A stretch of DNA of 58,687 bases from an uncultured Pleomorphomonas sp. (GCA_937868725.1 CALMMQ010000074.1:1-58687); one strand, 5' to 3'; shown: positions 37,318-47,864, counted from the first letter of the stretch. Made by a program: numbers and translations. The notes: a model not told the origin generated them from the letters alone.

Positions 37318-38259
37318 TCAATACCCGAGCTTGCGGTCGACGAGATTGCTGAGGCCGATGCCGGCCTCGAAGGCGCCGATCTGGGCGGCGATGTAGGCGC
37401 TCAACGCCTGCGGGTCGCTCTCGGCGGCGACGTGCGGGGTGATGAAGAGATTGGGGGCGCCCCAGAGCGGGCTGGCGGCCGGCAAAGGTTCGACGGCAAA
37501 GACGTCGAGACTGGCACCCCGGAGACGGCCGTCGCGCAGCGCGGCGTCGATATCGGCCTCGACCTGTGAACGGCCGCGACCGCCGTTGATCAGCACCGGC
37601 CCGCCAAGCGGTCCGTCCTTGGCCAAACCGTCGATGACGGCGCGGTCGATGAGACCGGTCGTCTCGGCGGTCAGCGGCAGCAGCGACACCAGGATGTCGG
37701 TGCGGGCAAGGAACGGCGCCAGACCGTCGGCGCCGGCCCAGGTCGGCACACCGTCGATCTGCTTGGCCGTCCGGCTCCAGCCGCCGACGGCAAAGCCCAA
37801 CTGCCGCAGGCCGCGGATGGCGTCGAGGCCGAGCACCCCGAGCCCCATGACGCCGACGCGCACGGCGCTGGCCGGCCACTGGCGGCGGGCGCTCCAGGCG
37901 CCGCGCGCCTGAGCGGCGGCGTAGTGCAGATGCTGGCGGTGGTGGAGCAGCACCTCGAAGATCACCCACTCGGTCATGCGGGCCGTGAGATCGGGGTCGA
38001 CGATGCGCACCACCGGCAGGTCGGGCAGTTCCGGATCGGTGGTGAGGTGGTCGACACCGGCGCCGAGCGAGAAGATCACCTTGAGATTGGGAAAGGTCTT
38101 GAGGTAGCCGGCTTGCGGCTTCCAAACGAGCGCGTAGCGCACCGAGCGGGGATCGAACGCTTCGCCCGGCTGCACCACCGTGCGTCCCGGCGCCGCCGCC
38201 TTGAGCGCGTCGAGCCAGTGTTGCGGGTTCCAGCCGGTGACGGCGAGCAGGATGGACAT
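37318..38259 (-). CDS. ghrA: Glyoxylate/hydroxypyruvate reductase A-like D-2-hydroxyacid dehydrogenase
   Basis: A 313-residue D-2-hydroxyacid dehydrogenase of the GhrA branch, expected to reduce glyoxylate or hydroxypyruvate with NADPH in the cytosol. The nucleotide-binding motif is VGVMGLGVLGLDAIRGL near residue 134. INGGRGRSQVEADI carries the catalytic Arg, and DVFAVEPLPAASPLWGAPN and FITPHVAAES supply the catalytic Glu and His. Length is normal. The gene is transcribed toward the ABC importer but separated by 300 bases. Confidence 0.88.
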   Translation of the reverse strand: MSILLAVTGWNPQHWLDALKAAAPGRTVVQPGEAFDPRSVRYALVWKPQAGYLKTFPNLKVIFSLGAGVDHLTTDPELPDLPVVRIVDPDLTARMTEWVIFEVLLHHRQHLHYAAAQARGAWSARRQWPASAVRVGVMGLGVLGLDAIRGLRQLGFAVGGWSRTAKQIDGVPTWAGADGLAPFLARTDILVSLLPLTAETTGLIDRAVIDGLAKDGPLGGPVLINGGRGRSQVEADIDAALRDGRLRGASLDVFAVEPLPAASPLWGAPNLFITPHVAAESDPQALSAYIAAQIGAFEAGIGLSNLVDRKLGY

Positions 38260-38474
38260 GCGGACCTTCCGATTGACGAGGGTGGACCATCGTCATAGCA
38301 GCCGCGCCCGGCTTTGCCAAAGTCGTAACCGCTTCGCCGACCAACGGCCTTGCCGGCTGCCGAACCGCTTCCCATATCAGTGAAAATGCAGTAGCCTACG
38401 TTCCAGTTTCCTCGGAAATCCGCCATAAGATCAACCGCGTGCCTCTGGCGCGCCTCGACCAAGAATCCAAAAGC

Positions 38475-38993
38475 ATGACCATCAGACCGCTCGTCATCCT
38501 CCCCGACAAGGAGCTTCGGCTCGTTTCGGCCTCCGTTCCTCGCATCGATGACGGCGTCCGGCGCCTCGCCGACGACATGCTGGCGACGATGTACGACGCG
38601 CCCGGCATCGGCCTTGCCGCCGTGCAGGTGGGCGTGCATCAGCGCGTCGTCACCATCGACGTGTCGCGCGAAGACGAGGCGCGCCAACCGATGGTGTTCG
38701 TCAATCCGGAGGTCGTCTGGCGTTCCGACGAATTGAGCGTCTACGAGGAAGGCTGCCTGTCCATCCCCGAGTATTACGAGGAAGTCGAGCGGCCAGCCCG
38801 CGTCAAGGTGCGCTTCACCAATCTCGCCGGCGAGCCGCAGGAGATCGACGCCGACGGCATTCTCGCCACCTGCTTGCAGCACGAGATCGACCATCTTGAG
38901 GGCGTGCTGTTCATCGACCACATTTCGCGGCTGAAGCGCGAGCGCGTGACACGGCGCTTTGCCAAGCAGGCCCGGGAAAAGATGCGGGCCTGA
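38475..38993 (+). CDS. def: Peptide deformylase
   Basis: A 172-residue peptide deformylase, which removes the formyl group from nascent N-termini. The three family motifs are present: [10 protein letters not shown] (about 45-54), [13 protein letters not shown] (about 90-102, metal ligand Cys) and [12 protein letters not shown] (about 132-143, two metal-binding His and catalytic Glu). SIPEYY in place of SVPG marks the alphaproteobacterial form. It is followed by fmt and truA in the order usual for Hyphomicrobiales. I start at the ATG at 38475, after AAAAGC, and not at the upstream GTG-like frame opening. Confidence 0.95.
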   Translation: MTIRPLVILPDKELRLVSASVPRIDDGVRRLADDMLATMYDAPGIGLAAVQVGVHQRVVTIDVSREDEARQPMVFVNPEVVWRSDELSVYEEGCLSIPEYYEEVERPARVKVRFTNLAGEPQEIDADGILATCLQHEIDHLEGVLFIDHISRLKRERVTRRFAKQAREKMRA

Positions 38994-39069
38994 CACGCGC
39001 CAAAACGCCTTGACCGGGCGCCGGAGCTGGTATGAAAGCTCTTGACGCAACAACCGTCGGGCGCCGCGC

Positions 39070-40002
39070 ATGTCACTCAAGGTCATCTTCATGGGAACGC
39101 CGGATTTCGCCGTTCCCGTGCTCCGGGAAATCGTTGGCCACGGCCATCAGGTGGTGGCCGCTTACACACGGGCGCCGCGACCGGCCGGGCGCGGCATGGA
39201 ACTGCGCCGCTCGCCCGTCCATCAGGCCGCCGACGCCCTCGGCATCGCCGTGCTGACGCCGCGTACCCTGCGCGACCAGGTCGCCCAAGCAGCGTTCGCC
39301 GCCCACGGCGCCGACGTCGCCGTCGTCGTCGCCTACGGCATGATCCTGCCCAAGCCGGTGCTGGAAGCGCCGCGCCTCGGCTGCCTCAACCTGCACGGCT
39401 CGCTGCTGCCGCGCTGGCGCGGTGCCGCGCCGATCAACCGCGCCGTCATGGCCGGCGATCCGATCTCCGGCGTCATGGTGATGCGCATGGACGAGGGGCT
39501 CGATACCGGACCGGTGGCGCTCGAAGCGCGCGTCGCCATCACGCCGACGATGACGGCGGGCGAACTGCACGACGCGCTGTCGCCGGCCGGAGCCCGACTG
39601 ATGGCCGAGGCGCTTGACCGGCTGGAGGCCGGCACGCTCAGCTTCACCCCGCAGCCCGACGACGGCGTCACCTATGCCGCCAAGATTTCCAACGACGAGA
39701 CGCGCGTCGACTGGAGCAACACCAGCGCCGCCGTCCACAACCACGTGCGCGGCCTGTCACCCTTCCCCGGCGCCTGGTTCTTCGCCGACCTCGGCAAGGG
39801 ACCGGAGCGCATCAAGCTGATCGCCACCGAGCCGGTCGACGGCACCGGCGCGCCGGGCACGCTCCTCGGTCTCGACGGCACGGTCGCCTGCGGCGACGGC
39901 GGCGTACGCCTGATCGCCGTGCAGCGGGCCGGCTCCAAGGCCATGGCCTTCGCCGACTTTGCCCGCGGCGCCCGCCTCAATGCCGGCCTGAGGTTTACCT
40001 GA
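39070..40002 (+). CDS. fmt: Methionyl-tRNA formyltransferase
   Basis: A 310-residue Fmt, which formylates Met-tRNA(fMet) with 10-formyl-tetrahydrofolate. The N-terminal domain starts [17 protein letters not shown]; the catalytic region has [20 protein letters not shown] (about 106-125) with the active-site Asn/His pair, followed by [19 protein letters not shown]. The C-terminal OB-like domain begins near residue 205. It lies 76 bases after def and one base before truA. Confidence 0.96.
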   Translation: MSLKVIFMGTPDFAVPVLREIVGHGHQVVAAYTRAPRPAGRGMELRRSPVHQAADALGIAVLTPRTLRDQVAQAAFAAHGADVAVVVAYGMILPKPVLEAPRLGCLNLHGSLLPRWRGAAPINRAVMAGDPISGVMVMRMDEGLDTGPVALEARVAITPTMTAGELHDALSPAGARLMAEALDRLEAGTLSFTPQPDDGVTYAAKISNDETRVDWSNTSAAVHNHVRGLSPFPGAWFFADLGKGPERIKLIATEPVDGTGAPGTLLGLDGTVACGDGGVRLIAVQRAGSKAMAFADFARGARLNAGLRFT

Positions 40003-40003
40003 C

Positions 40004-40753
40004 ATGCCGCGCTACCGGCTCAGCATCGAATACGACGGCACCGGCTATTCCGGCTGGCAGAGCCAGGCCACCGGCAACGGCGTGCAGGACTACATCGAGA
40101 AGGCCATTTTCGCCTTCACCGGTCGCACGGTGTCGATCCGGGGCGCCGGCCGCACCGATGCCGGCGTGCACGCGCTCGGTCAGGTCTGCCATTTCGACAT
40201 CGACAAGCCGCTGCGCACCGATACCATCCGCGATGCCGGCAACGTCCACCTGCGGCCGCATGCCATCACCATCGTGGCGGCCGAAGAAGTGCCCGAGACG
40301 TTCGATTCGCGCTTCTCCGCCATCCGCCGCCACTACCGCTATCGGGTGATGGCCCGCCGGGCGCCACCCACCCTCGATCGCCACCTGATCTGGCACGTCA
40401 AGACGCGGCTCGACGTCGACGCCATGCGCCACGGCGCCGCCGTGCTGCTCGGCAAGCACGACTTCACCACCTTCCGCTCCAGCGACTGTCAGGCCAGAAG
40501 CCCGGTCAAGACGCTCGACCAGCTCGACGTGCTGGCCGTCGGGGAAGAAGTACACTTCATCGTCTCGGCCCGCTCTTTCCTGCACAATCAGGTGCGATCC
40601 ATGGTCGGGGCGCTCAAGCTGGTCGGCGACGGCACCTGGGGACCGGACGACGTGCGCGCATCGCTGGAAGCGTGCGATCGCTGCGCCTGCGCGCCGGTGG
40701 CGCCAGCCCTCGGTCTATGCCTGATGGCCGTCGACTACCCCACAACCGCCTGA
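40004..40753 (+). CDS. truA: tRNA pseudouridine(38-40) synthase TruA
   Basis: A 249-residue TruA, which isomerises uridines 38-40 in the anticodon arm. The catalytic Asp is in [19 protein letters not shown] near residue 53; [12 protein letters not shown] and FHxxQVR-like [12 protein letters not shown] are further family motifs. Its ATG follows the fmt stop by one base, so the two are translated together. Confidence 0.96.
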   Translation: MPRYRLSIEYDGTGYSGWQSQATGNGVQDYIEKAIFAFTGRTVSIRGAGRTDAGVHALGQVCHFDIDKPLRTDTIRDAGNVHLRPHAITIVAAEEVPETFDSRFSAIRRHYRYRVMARRAPPTLDRHLIWHVKTRLDVDAMRHGAAVLLGKHDFTTFRSSDCQARSPVKTLDQLDVLAVGEEVHFIVSARSFLHNQVRSMVGALKLVGDGTWGPDDVRASLEACDRCACAPVAPALGLCLMAVDYPTTA

Positions 40754-41060
40754 CGGCGCCCCTGTACCCTTTCGATCCGTCGGCGATCAACGGACCGCAA
40801 TCGCCGCGTCTACGGCGCTTGCGGCCACAAGCGCGACGCGATGACTCCGGTGCCGACCGGGCAAGTCTAGGCGTGATCCGCCCAGCTTCGTGCACTTTCT
40901 GTTATCTGCCTTGGCATTTTTTCCGATCAGCCAAATTTGTTCTATAGTACATCTCAGCGTTCTTATAGGAGAAGTCGGTAGAACAACGCCAGGATGTTCT
41001 ATATTTACTGGCATTTAACGAACGCATGCAACGATCTCCGAAGTCAAACCGGGGGTCAAC
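40754..41060. promoter_or_regulatory. Promoter region of the chemoreceptor gene with TTGTTCTA repeats
   Basis: The 307 bases between truA and the chemoreceptor become AT-rich after 40900. TTGTTCTATA at 40937-40946 recurs as TGTTCTATA at 40995-41003, and an inverted copy TAGAACAA lies at 40979-40986. I find no convincing sigma-28, sigma-54 or sigma-70 promoter pair by eye. These repeats could be a regulator site. Confidence 0.4.
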
Positions 41061-42755
41061 ATGTCGCTCTCCAACCTTTCTCTTCTCAGCAAGGTCGCCT
41101 TTCTCATTACGTTCGCCGGCCTCATTGCCGTCGGCGGCAGCCTGTATGCTGGCTGGCAGTTCGGTTCCGTGAGCGCAAGCTTCCAGAGCCTGTTGACCAA
41201 CGAGGCACGGGCGCCTGTCTATCTGGCACGCGCCAACCGTAGTCTCTCTGACGTTCTGGTCTCGTTCTACAAGAACGCCGCCGCCACGAGCGAAAAGGAC
41301 AACGCCGACGCGCTGGCCGCCCGCAAGACGGCGTACGACAACTTCAAACAGCTTGCCGAAAATGCCGAAAAGGCCGCGCCCGGCTTCTCGGCCGATATCA
41401 AGGGCGTCATCGCGTCGATCGACAGTGCCATGAGCGGCGTCTGCGGCGAAGTGGCCACGATGTCGCAGTCGACGGACCCGGCGCAGAATGCCAAGGCGCT
41501 GGCGCGGCTGATCGCCGAGTGCCACCCGCTGATCACCAAGACACAACAGGACGCCGTTGTCATCAACGACAAGCTGATTGCCTACGTGCAGGCCACCAGC
41601 GCCAGCAACAGCGAGGAAGCCCGCTCGACCACCTTCACGTCCATCATCGCCAGCATCGTCTCGATGAGCGCCGTCGTCGCCTTCGCCATGTGGGCGGTGC
41701 GCTCCAGCATTTCCAAGCCGCTCGCCGTGCTGCTCGGCCAGATGCAGACGCTGCGCGACGGCCGGTTCGACATCACCATCAGCCACACTGCGCGCAAGGA
41801 AGAAATCGGCCAGATCGCCAAGGGGCTCGACGAGTTCCGCCAGAGCCTCAGCGCGGCCGAAGCGGCCCGGCAGGTCCAGGCCCAGGCCAAGGCAGCCGAA
41901 GAAGCGCTGCTCAAGCGCCGCGCCGCCCTGACCGAGACGTTCGTCACGCGGATGGAAGAACTATCGGGCGCCTTCAACGCCTCGTCGACCGAGGTTGCCG
42001 ACGCCGCCAAGAACCTGTCGGCCACCGCCGAGGAAACCTCGCGTCAGGCCCAGTCGGTGGCGGGCGCCGCCGAGGAAGCCTCGACCAACGTGCAGACCGT
42101 GGCGGCCGGCACCGAGGAACTCAGCGCCTCGATCCAGGAAATCTCCAAGCAGGTCGCCTATTCCTCGCGCATCGCCAAGGATGCGGCCACCGAATCGGCC
42201 GCCAGCAGCCAGAACGTCCAGTCGCTGTCGCTGTCGGCGCAGCAGATCGGCGAAGTCGTCGAGCTCATCTCCAACATCGCCGCCCAGACCAACCTCCTGG
42301 CGCTCAATGCCACCATCGAGGCGGCGCGGGCCGGTGAAGCGGGCAAGGGCTTCGCCGTCGTCGCGGCGGAAGTCAAGCAACTGGCCGACCAGACGGCCAA
42401 GGCCACCGGCGAGATCAGCAGCAAGATCGGCGAGATCCAGGCGGCGACCAACACCACGGTCGAATCGATCGCCAGGATCGTCAAGACCATCGACACCATC
42501 GAGCACGCCTCGGAGGCCATCGCCTCGGCCGTCGAGGAACAGGGCGCCGCCACCTCCGAGATCGCTGGCAACACCCACCGGGCAGCGACCGGCACCACCG
42601 ACGTCACCAACAACATCGCCGGTGTCGGCACCGCCGCCGAGATGACCGGCGCCGCCGCCACCCAGCTGATGACGCTGTCCGAGCACCTCAATAGCCAGTC
42701 GCAGCAGCTTCGTTCCAATGTCGAAGCCTTCGTCAAGGAGATGCGCGCCGCCTGA
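41061..42755 (+). CDS. Methyl-accepting chemotaxis protein
   Basis: A 564-residue chemoreceptor. TM1 is at about 8-32 and TM2 at about 192-214. The sensor region between them is mostly helical with a four-helix-bundle look and contains two cysteines ([18 protein letters not shown]). A HAMP domain (about 214-266) leads to the signalling domain with the conserved hairpin tip [20 protein letters not shown] near residue 414. No CheW-tether pentapeptide is seen at the C-terminus. GGGGG lies about eight bases before the ATG. No other che genes are nearby. Confidence 0.93.
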   Translation: MSLSNLSLLSKVAFLITFAGLIAVGGSLYAGWQFGSVSASFQSLLTNEARAPVYLARANRSLSDVLVSFYKNAAATSEKDNADALAARKTAYDNFKQLAENAEKAAPGFSADIKGVIASIDSAMSGVCGEVATMSQSTDPAQNAKALARLIAECHPLITKTQQDAVVINDKLIAYVQATSASNSEEARSTTFTSIIASIVSMSAVVAFAMWAVRSSISKPLAVLLGQMQTLRDGRFDITISHTARKEEIGQIAKGLDEFRQSLSAAEAARQVQAQAKAAEEALLKRRAALTETFVTRMEELSGAFNASSTEVADAAKNLSATAEETSRQAQSVAGAAEEASTNVQTVAAGTEELSASIQEISKQVAYSSRIAKDAATESAASSQNVQSLSLSAQQIGEVVELISNIAAQTNLLALNATIEAARAGEAGKGFAVVAAEVKQLADQTAKATGEISSKIGEIQAATNTTVESIARIVKTIDTIEHASEAIASAVEEQGAATSEIAGNTHRAATGTTDVTNNIAGVGTAAEMTGAAATQLMTLSEHLNSQSQQLRSNVEAFVKEMRAA

Positions 42756-42772
42756 CGCCGCGCACCCCGAAC

Positions 42773-42813
42773 CGCCTCCCGCCGGCCACGCCGACGGGAG
42801 GCGCCTTGGTATT
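42773..42813 (+). terminator. Terminator after the chemoreceptor gene
   Basis: CGCCTCCCG pairs with CGGGAGGCG around a 13-base loop with an inner GGC/GCC pair. A modest T-rich run (TTGGTATTTT) follows. Confidence 0.65.
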
Positions 42814-42875
42814 TTACCCCTATCGCCGGTCCCTCCCCTCTTGCCATCGTCGCCGACGCTCGGTATATCCCGGAT

Positions 42876-42998
42876 ATGACGTACCGCTTCGCTCATGATT
42901 GTTCGGCTGTCGCCCCGGCTGGTGCCGCGGGTGGTTTTGTGCCGTCTCTGAGCTCGCTTCTTCTTCTCGGCCTTATCAGCGGTTGCCGGGTTTCCTGA
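42876..42998 (+). CDS. Candidate leucine-rich leader peptide of leuA
   Basis: A 40-codon frame ends with SLSSLLLLGLISGCRVS and a stop at 42996-42998. Four consecutive Leu codons (CTT CTT CTT CTC) are followed by Gly and another Leu, just before stems that can pair in two ways, and leuA begins 153 bases later. This is the layout of an attenuator leader. The ATG at 42876 has no clear ribosome binding site; a GTG at 42939, after GCGGGTGG, would give a 19-residue peptide and may be the true start. A second short frame (42895-42951) overlaps in another frame. Confidence 0.6.
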   Translation: MTYRFAHDCSAVAPAGAAGGFVPSLSSLLLLGLISGCRVS

Positions 42999-43046
42999 AG
43001 GAGCGCCCGGCGGCCGATGGTTCCGCCGCTGCGCGAGAGCTCCTTC
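42985..43046 (+). promoter_or_regulatory. Mutually exclusive stems in the leuA leader (attenuator candidate)
   Basis: GCCGGG at 42985-42990 can pair with CCCGGC at 43006-43011. Alternatively CGGCGG at 43008-43013 pairs with CCGCCG at 43023-43028, closed by GAAGGAGC at 42997-43004 with GCTCCTTC at 43039-43046. The two folds share bases, so only one can form. A T run (43066-43070) comes 20 bases after the second stem, so I do not see a classical terminator. Confidence 0.45.
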
Positions 43047-43151
43047 ACATTCACCCACGAACGAATTTTTCAGGCAATCGCGCCGCGCTTCGCCGTCGCC
43101 AACGCTCTGCTGATCGGCTAAAGCTGCGCCCATCGAAAAGAGAAGGCCGAG

Positions 43152-44861
43152 ATGACCGACACCGTTTCCTCGCCCAAGACGGGCATGCCCGTCGCCAGCA
43201 CCAAGTACCGCCCCTACCCCGCCATCAACCTCACGGACCGCACCTGGCCAAGCCGGGTGATCACCAAGCCGCCGATCTGGTGCTCGGTCGACCTGCGTGA
43301 TGGCAACCAGGCGCTCGTCGACCCCATGGGGCATGACCGCAAGGCGCGCATGTTCCACCTGCTGCTGGCCATGGGCTTCAAGGAAATCGAGATCGGCTTT
43401 CCCTCGGCCTCACAGACCGACTTCGATTTCGCCCGCTGGTGCGTCGAGGAAAGCGGCGTATCGAACGACGTGTCGCTGCAGGTCCTGGTCCAGTGCCGGC
43501 CGGAACTGATCGTCCGCACCTTCGAGGCGCTGCTGGGCGCCCGGCGGCCGATCGTCCACTTCTACAATTCGACCAGCGAGTTGCAGCGCCGCGTGGTGTT
43601 CGGCAAGGACGTGGCCGGCGTCAAGCAGATCGCCATGGACGGCGCCAAGCTGATCGCCGACATGGCGGCCAAGGCCGGCGGCGGCTATCGCTTCGAGTAT
43701 TCGCCGGAGAGCTTCACCGGCACCGAACTCGAGGTCGCGCTCGAAGTCTCGAACGCGGTGATCGACATCATCAAGCCGACGCCGGACAACAAGCTGATCC
43801 TCAACCTGCCCTCCACCGTCGAGATGGCGACGCCCAACATCTACGCCGACCAGATCGAGTGGATGTGCCGCAACATCGACAAGCGCGACTGCGTGCTGAT
43901 CTCGCTGCACCCGCACAACGATCGCGGCACCGGCGTGGCCGCCACCGAGCTGGCGCTGATGGCGGGCGCCGATCGCGTCGAGGGCACGCTGTTCGGCAAC
44001 GGCGAGCGCACCGGCAACGTCGACGTGGTGACGCTGGCGCTCAACATGTTCACGCAGGGCATCGACCCGGGCATCGACTGCTCGAACATCGAGCGCATCA
44101 AGGATGTGTTCGAGTATTCCAACCAGATGAAGATTCCCGAGCGTCACCCCTACGTTGGCGAACTTGTCTATACGGCCTTCTCCGGTTCGCATCAGGATGC
44201 CATCAACAAGGGCATGAAGGCGATGAAGACGTCCAACACCGGTCTCTGGGAGGTGCCCTACCTGCCCATCGACCCGCAGGACGTCGGCCGCTCGTATGAG
44301 GCGATCATCCGCATCAACTCGCAGTCGGGCAAGGGGGGCATCGCCTACGTCATGCAGCAGGACTACGGCATCAACCTGCCGCGCGCCCTGCAGGTGGAGT
44401 TCCGCGAGGACATCCAGCGCATCACCGACCAGGAAGGGCGCGAGCTGCCATCGCGGCGCATCTACGAGCGCTTCATGGAAGCCTACGTCGACCAGCCGAA
44501 CGGTCGCATCAAGTTCCTCGATCACCACACCTTTCCCGATCCGGACCAGAAGGGCCGGCGCATCTGTGCCGCCGACATCACCGATCGCGGTGTCGAAAAG
44601 CGCATCGAAGGCCACGGCAACGGCCCGATCGACGGCTTCGTCAACGCCCTGTCGCTCTACCTCGGCATTCCGCTGTCGGTCGAGGACTATGCCGAGCACT
44701 CGCTGCAGCATGGGTCGGATGCGTCGGCCATCGCCTACGTCGAGATGCGACACGCCGGCGGCAAGCTGTGCGGCGCCGGCGTCAACACCAACATTGTCGG
44801 CGCCTCGCTGTCGGCGGTGGTGTCGGCCGTCAACCGTGTGCTGGAGCGCAGCGAAGCGTAG
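43152..44861 (+). CDS. leuA: 2-isopropylmalate synthase
   Basis: A 569-residue enzyme that condenses acetyl-CoA with 2-ketoisovalerate in the first step of leucine synthesis. The TIM-barrel domain has SVDLRDGNQALVDPM near residue 45 and the metal-binding HPHNDRGTGVAATE near residue 252. The C-terminal LeuA allosteric domain (about 430-569) binds leucine. The length and the sequence RPYPAINLTDRTWPSRVI near the start mark the long LeuA type 2 form. AGAAGG precedes the ATG. A strong terminator follows, so leuA is a one-gene unit. Confidence 0.95.
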   Translation: MTDTVSSPKTGMPVASTKYRPYPAINLTDRTWPSRVITKPPIWCSVDLRDGNQALVDPMGHDRKARMFHLLLAMGFKEIEIGFPSASQTDFDFARWCVEESGVSNDVSLQVLVQCRPELIVRTFEALLGARRPIVHFYNSTSELQRRVVFGKDVAGVKQIAMDGAKLIADMAAKAGGGYRFEYSPESFTGTELEVALEVSNAVIDIIKPTPDNKLILNLPSTVEMATPNIYADQIEWMCRNIDKRDCVLISLHPHNDRGTGVAATELALMAGADRVEGTLFGNGERTGNVDVVTLALNMFTQGIDPGIDCSNIERIKDVFEYSNQMKIPERHPYVGELVYTAFSGSHQDAINKGMKAMKTSNTGLWEVPYLPIDPQDVGRSYEAIIRINSQSGKGGIAYVMQQDYGINLPRALQVEFREDIQRITDQEGRELPSRRIYERFMEAYVDQPNGRIKFLDHHTFPDPDQKGRRICAADITDRGVEKRIEGHGNGPIDGFVNALSLYLGIPLSVEDYAEHSLQHGSDASAIAYVEMRHAGGKLCGAGVNTNIVGASLSAVVSAVNRVLERSEA

Positions 44862-44889
44862 TCGCTCGCCCCATCGCGCCTGATAGAGA

Positions 44890-44922
44890 GAGCCTCGGTC
44901 AGCCGGCCGAGGCTCTTTTTTT
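44890..44922 (+). terminator. Rho-independent terminator of leuA
   Basis: GAGCCTCGG pairs with CCGAGGCTC around an eight-base loop and is followed by seven T residues. Confidence 0.93.
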
Positions 44923-45091
44923 GTCGGGACAAAGCCAGGACTCCAGCCATTTCAACCGTTTGATGTAGACAAACTAAAAGCGGCGTTCAGATCTTGCGTC
45001 TTTGGTATCTAAGGGTTCGGCATTATATTCAGGGCATAGAGAAAAAGAGAGAGACGGCCGGGAGCCCCTGGTCGTAGGAAAGGAACCGATC

Positions 45092-45253
45092 ATGTTTGCC
45101 AGCCTGAAGCGTACCGCCAAGATGCTGCGTGGCCAGACCGCCGCCGAACGCGAAGCGGCCTACCTCAACGGCGCTGTTGATCGCTTTGACCTCGAAGCCC
45201 GTGAACGCGATGTCGATCGCGGCCTGTTCCGCCGGGGTGGCCTCGGCTACTGA
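45092..45253 (+). CDS. DUF3563 family small protein
   Basis: A 53-residue protein with AAYLNGAVDRFDLEARERDV near its middle and a basic, glycine-rich end, which fits the DUF3563 family of short proteins in Hyphomicrobiales. The function is unknown. AAAGGAACC lies eight bases before the ATG at 45092; a longer frame from 45002 lacks family similarity. A terminator hairpin follows. Confidence 0.8.
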   Translation: MFASLKRTAKMLRGQTAAEREAAYLNGAVDRFDLEARERDVDRGLFRRGGLGY

Positions 45254-45316
45254 GCACCGGACCAGCCGATGACAGCCTCGGCCCATCGGGCCGAGACCGC
45301 GGAAAAGACGACGTTG

Positions 45317-45358
45317 AGCGCTCGATCCCCACGGGGAGTTCGGGCGCTTTGTCGTTTT
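45317..45358 (+). terminator. Terminator after the DUF3563 gene
   Basis: AGCGCTCGA pairs with TTCGGGCGCT (one wobble) and an inner CCCC/GGGG pair extends the stem; TTTGTCGTTTT follows. Confidence 0.65.
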
Positions 45359-45482
45359 GCGGCCAGGCGTGAACCAGCCCCCGCCTCTGTCGCTTCCGGC
45401 GGAGCCGAAGGGGGGGGCAGCAGCGGCGACATTGTCTGAACCGGAGCCGGCCGGACGCACGACGCCCGACCGGTCAGGCCGA

Positions 45483-47684
45483 TCAGACCCCTTCGGTCCA
45501 CTTCAGCACGACGACGGCCAGCGGCGGCAGCGTCAGCACCAGCGATTGCTCGTAGCCGTTGCTGGCCACGCTTTCGCTTGGCAGGGCGCCGGTGTTGCCC
45601 ATGTTGGAGCCGCCGTAGATCTCGGCGTCGGAGTTGAACACCGCCTCCCACTTGCCCGCTCGCGGCACGCCGACGCGGTAGCCTTCGCGCGGCACCGGCG
45701 TGAAGTTGCCGACCACCAGGCACGGGGCATCGTGCTCGAAGCCCCAGCGCAGATAGGCCAGCGTCGAGCTCTGGTTGTCGTCGACCACCACCCACTGGAA
45801 GCCGCCCTGTTCGTGGTCGCGGGCGTGCAGCGCCGGTTCGGCGCGATAGAGCGTGTTGAGGTCGCGGACCAGCCGCTGGACGCCGCGATTCTCGACCCGG
45901 CTTTCCAGCCAGAGATCGATCTGGCCGTCGTTGTTCCACTCGCGGCCCTGGGCGATCTCGTCGCCCATGAACAGCAGCTTCTTGCCCGAGTGCGTCCACA
46001 TGAAGGAATAGTAGGCGCGGATGTTGGCAAAGCGCTGCCATTCGTCGCCCGGCATGCGGCCGAAGATCGAGCGCTTGCCGTGCACCACTTCGTCGTGGCT
46101 GAGCGGCAGCAGGAAGCGCTCGGAATAGGCGTACATCTGAGCGAAGGTCAGCTGGTTGTGGTGGTACTGGCGATGGATCGGCTCATGGCCGAAGTACGAC
46201 AGCGTGTCGTGCATCCAGCCCATGTTCCACTTGTAGGCAAAGCCGAGGCCGCCGTCGGCAAGGTCGCCGGTAACGCCCGGCCAGGCCGTCGATTCCTCGG
46301 CGATCATCAGCGCATCGGGCACCTCGTAGGCGATGACGCCGTTGAGATGCTTGATGAAGGCCACCGCCTCGAGGTTCTCGCGACCGCCGAACTTGTTGGG
46401 GATCCACTCGCCTTCCTTGCGACTATAGTCGCGGTAGAGCATCGACGCGACGGCGTCGACGCGCAGGCCGTCGACATGGAAGCGCTTCAGCCATTCAAGG
46501 GCCGAGGCGACGAGGAAGCCCACCACTTCGGTCCGGCCGAAGTTGTAGATCAGCGTGTTCCAGTCCTGGTGGAAGCCTTCGCGCGGGTCCTGGTGCTCGT
46601 AGAGCGCCGTGCCGTCGAAACGGGCGAGGCCGTGGCTGTCGGTGGGGAAATGCGCCGGCACCCAGTCGAGGATGACGCCGATGCCAGCCTGATGGCACTT
46701 GTCGATGAAGCGGGCGAAATCGGCCGGACTGCCGTAGCGGGCGGTCGGTGCGAACAGGCCCAGCGGCTGATAGCCCCACGAACCGCCGAACGGATGCTCC
46801 ATGATCGGCAGCAGCTCGATGTGGGTGAAGCCCATGTGCTTGACGTAGGCGACGAGATGATCGGCCAGGAAGGCCCAGTTGACGGTGCGACCGTCGGGCT
46901 TCTGCCAGGAACCGGCGTGCACCTCGTAGATGGAGAGCGGCGCCGTCCGGGCCTGGCTGGCGCCACGGTCACGCATCCACTGCTCGTCGTTCCAGGTGAA
47001 CGGCGTCGGATCGGCAACCACGGAAGCGGTGGCCGGTGCCAGCTCGTACTGGCGGCCGACCGGGTCGGCCTTGTCGGGCAGCAGCACGCCATCGGCGCCG
47101 ATGATCTCGTACTTGTAGGGCTCGCCAACGCCAAGGCCGGGAATGAACAGCTCCCAGACGCCACATTCGCGGCGCAGACGCATGGGATGGCGGCGGCCGT
47201 CCCAGGAATTGAAGTTGCCGACCACCGAGACGCGGCGGGCATTGGGAGCCCAGACGGCGAAGCGGACGCCCTTGACACCCTCGAATTCGGTCGGGATGGC
47301 ACCAAGCGCTTCGGTCAGGTTGCGGTGCTGGCCCTCGGCCAGAAGATAGACGTCCATCTCGCCGAGCAGCGGCGGGAAGGCGTAGGGGTCTTCCGCCTCG
47401 AACAGGCCGGTCGGCCATTCGACGTGCAGCCGGTAGAGCCCCGGATCGCCGTCGACCAAGCCGACCCACAACCCGCTTTCGACGTGTTCGAGTTCGGCCA
47501 GAAGCCGACGATCGGCGCTATAGGCCTTCACCGACAATGCCAGCGGCATGAAGGCACGAATCGCCGTCTTGCCGCCCGAAACGCGGTGTGGGCCGAGGAT
47601 GGCGAAAGGATCGCCGTGCGTGCCTTCCACGATCGCCTTGATGGCGCCGTCAACCAAGCCTTCGCGCAGTGCTTTGCGTGTCAT
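45483..47684 (-). CDS. glgB: 1,4-alpha-glucan branching enzyme
   Basis: A 733-residue GH13 branching enzyme that introduces alpha-1,6 branches in glycogen. It has the N-terminal CBM48 modules ([20 protein letters not shown] near residue 130), then the catalytic barrel with [17 protein letters not shown], the nucleophile Asp in [18 protein letters not shown], the acid/base Glu in [13 protein letters not shown] and [13 protein letters not shown]. The C-terminal all-beta domain follows. The usual glg cluster (glgC, glgA, glgX) is not adjacent within the window. The frame is open upstream; I start at the ATG at 47682-47684. Confidence 0.95.
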   Translation of the reverse strand: MTRKALREGLVDGAIKAIVEGTHGDPFAILGPHRVSGGKTAIRAFMPLALSVKAYSADRRLLAELEHVESGLWVGLVDGDPGLYRLHVEWPTGLFEAEDPYAFPPLLGEMDVYLLAEGQHRNLTEALGAIPTEFEGVKGVRFAVWAPNARRVSVVGNFNSWDGRRHPMRLRRECGVWELFIPGLGVGEPYKYEIIGADGVLLPDKADPVGRQYELAPATASVVADPTPFTWNDEQWMRDRGASQARTAPLSIYEVHAGSWQKPDGRTVNWAFLADHLVAYVKHMGFTHIELLPIMEHPFGGSWGYQPLGLFAPTARYGSPADFARFIDKCHQAGIGVILDWVPAHFPTDSHGLARFDGTALYEHQDPREGFHQDWNTLIYNFGRTEVVGFLVASALEWLKRFHVDGLRVDAVASMLYRDYSRKEGEWIPNKFGGRENLEAVAFIKHLNGVIAYEVPDALMIAEESTAWPGVTGDLADGGLGFAYKWNMGWMHDTLSYFGHEPIHRQYHHNQLTFAQMYAYSERFLLPLSHDEVVHGKRSIFGRMPGDEWQRFANIRAYYSFMWTHSGKKLLFMGDEIAQGREWNNDGQIDLWLESRVENRGVQRLVRDLNTLYRAEPALHARDHEQGGFQWVVVDDNQSSTLAYLRWGFEHDAPCLVVGNFTPVPREGYRVGVPRAGKWEAVFNSDAEIYGGSNMGNTGALPSESVASNGYEQSLVLTLPPLAVVVLKWTEGV

Positions 47685-47864
47685 TCCCAATCCCCGAGGA
47701 TAAACGGCAAGCCGTTGATCCCGCCCTCTATCCGGCGGACAATCCGCACCGATTGCGAGAACGACGTTACGCGTCTCGCCGAGCAAGGGCAAATGGCCTT
47801 GTGAATAATTGTGCCCGCTTAACCAAGGGCTCCTGTGGTTGCAGCTCCCCGCGAAGGACACGCA

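Noticed and set aside
40911-40930. TTGGCATTTTTTCCGATC as a sigma-54 promoter for the chemoreceptor
   Set aside because: The GG-N10-GC core is not satisfied; the downstream element reads GA and not GC.
42895-42951. An 18-residue frame upstream of leuA as the regulatory leader peptide
   Set aside because: It has scattered Leu codons and stops before the Leu run; the overlapping frame that ends at 42998 holds the run and fits better.
45284-45301. CTCGGCCC/GGGCCGAG hairpin after the DUF3563 gene as its terminator
   Set aside because: No T tract follows; a second hairpin at 45317-45358 has one and is the better candidate.
45357-47804. An 815-codon frame antisense to glgB
   Set aside because: No family features and exact overlap with a full-length branching enzyme gene.
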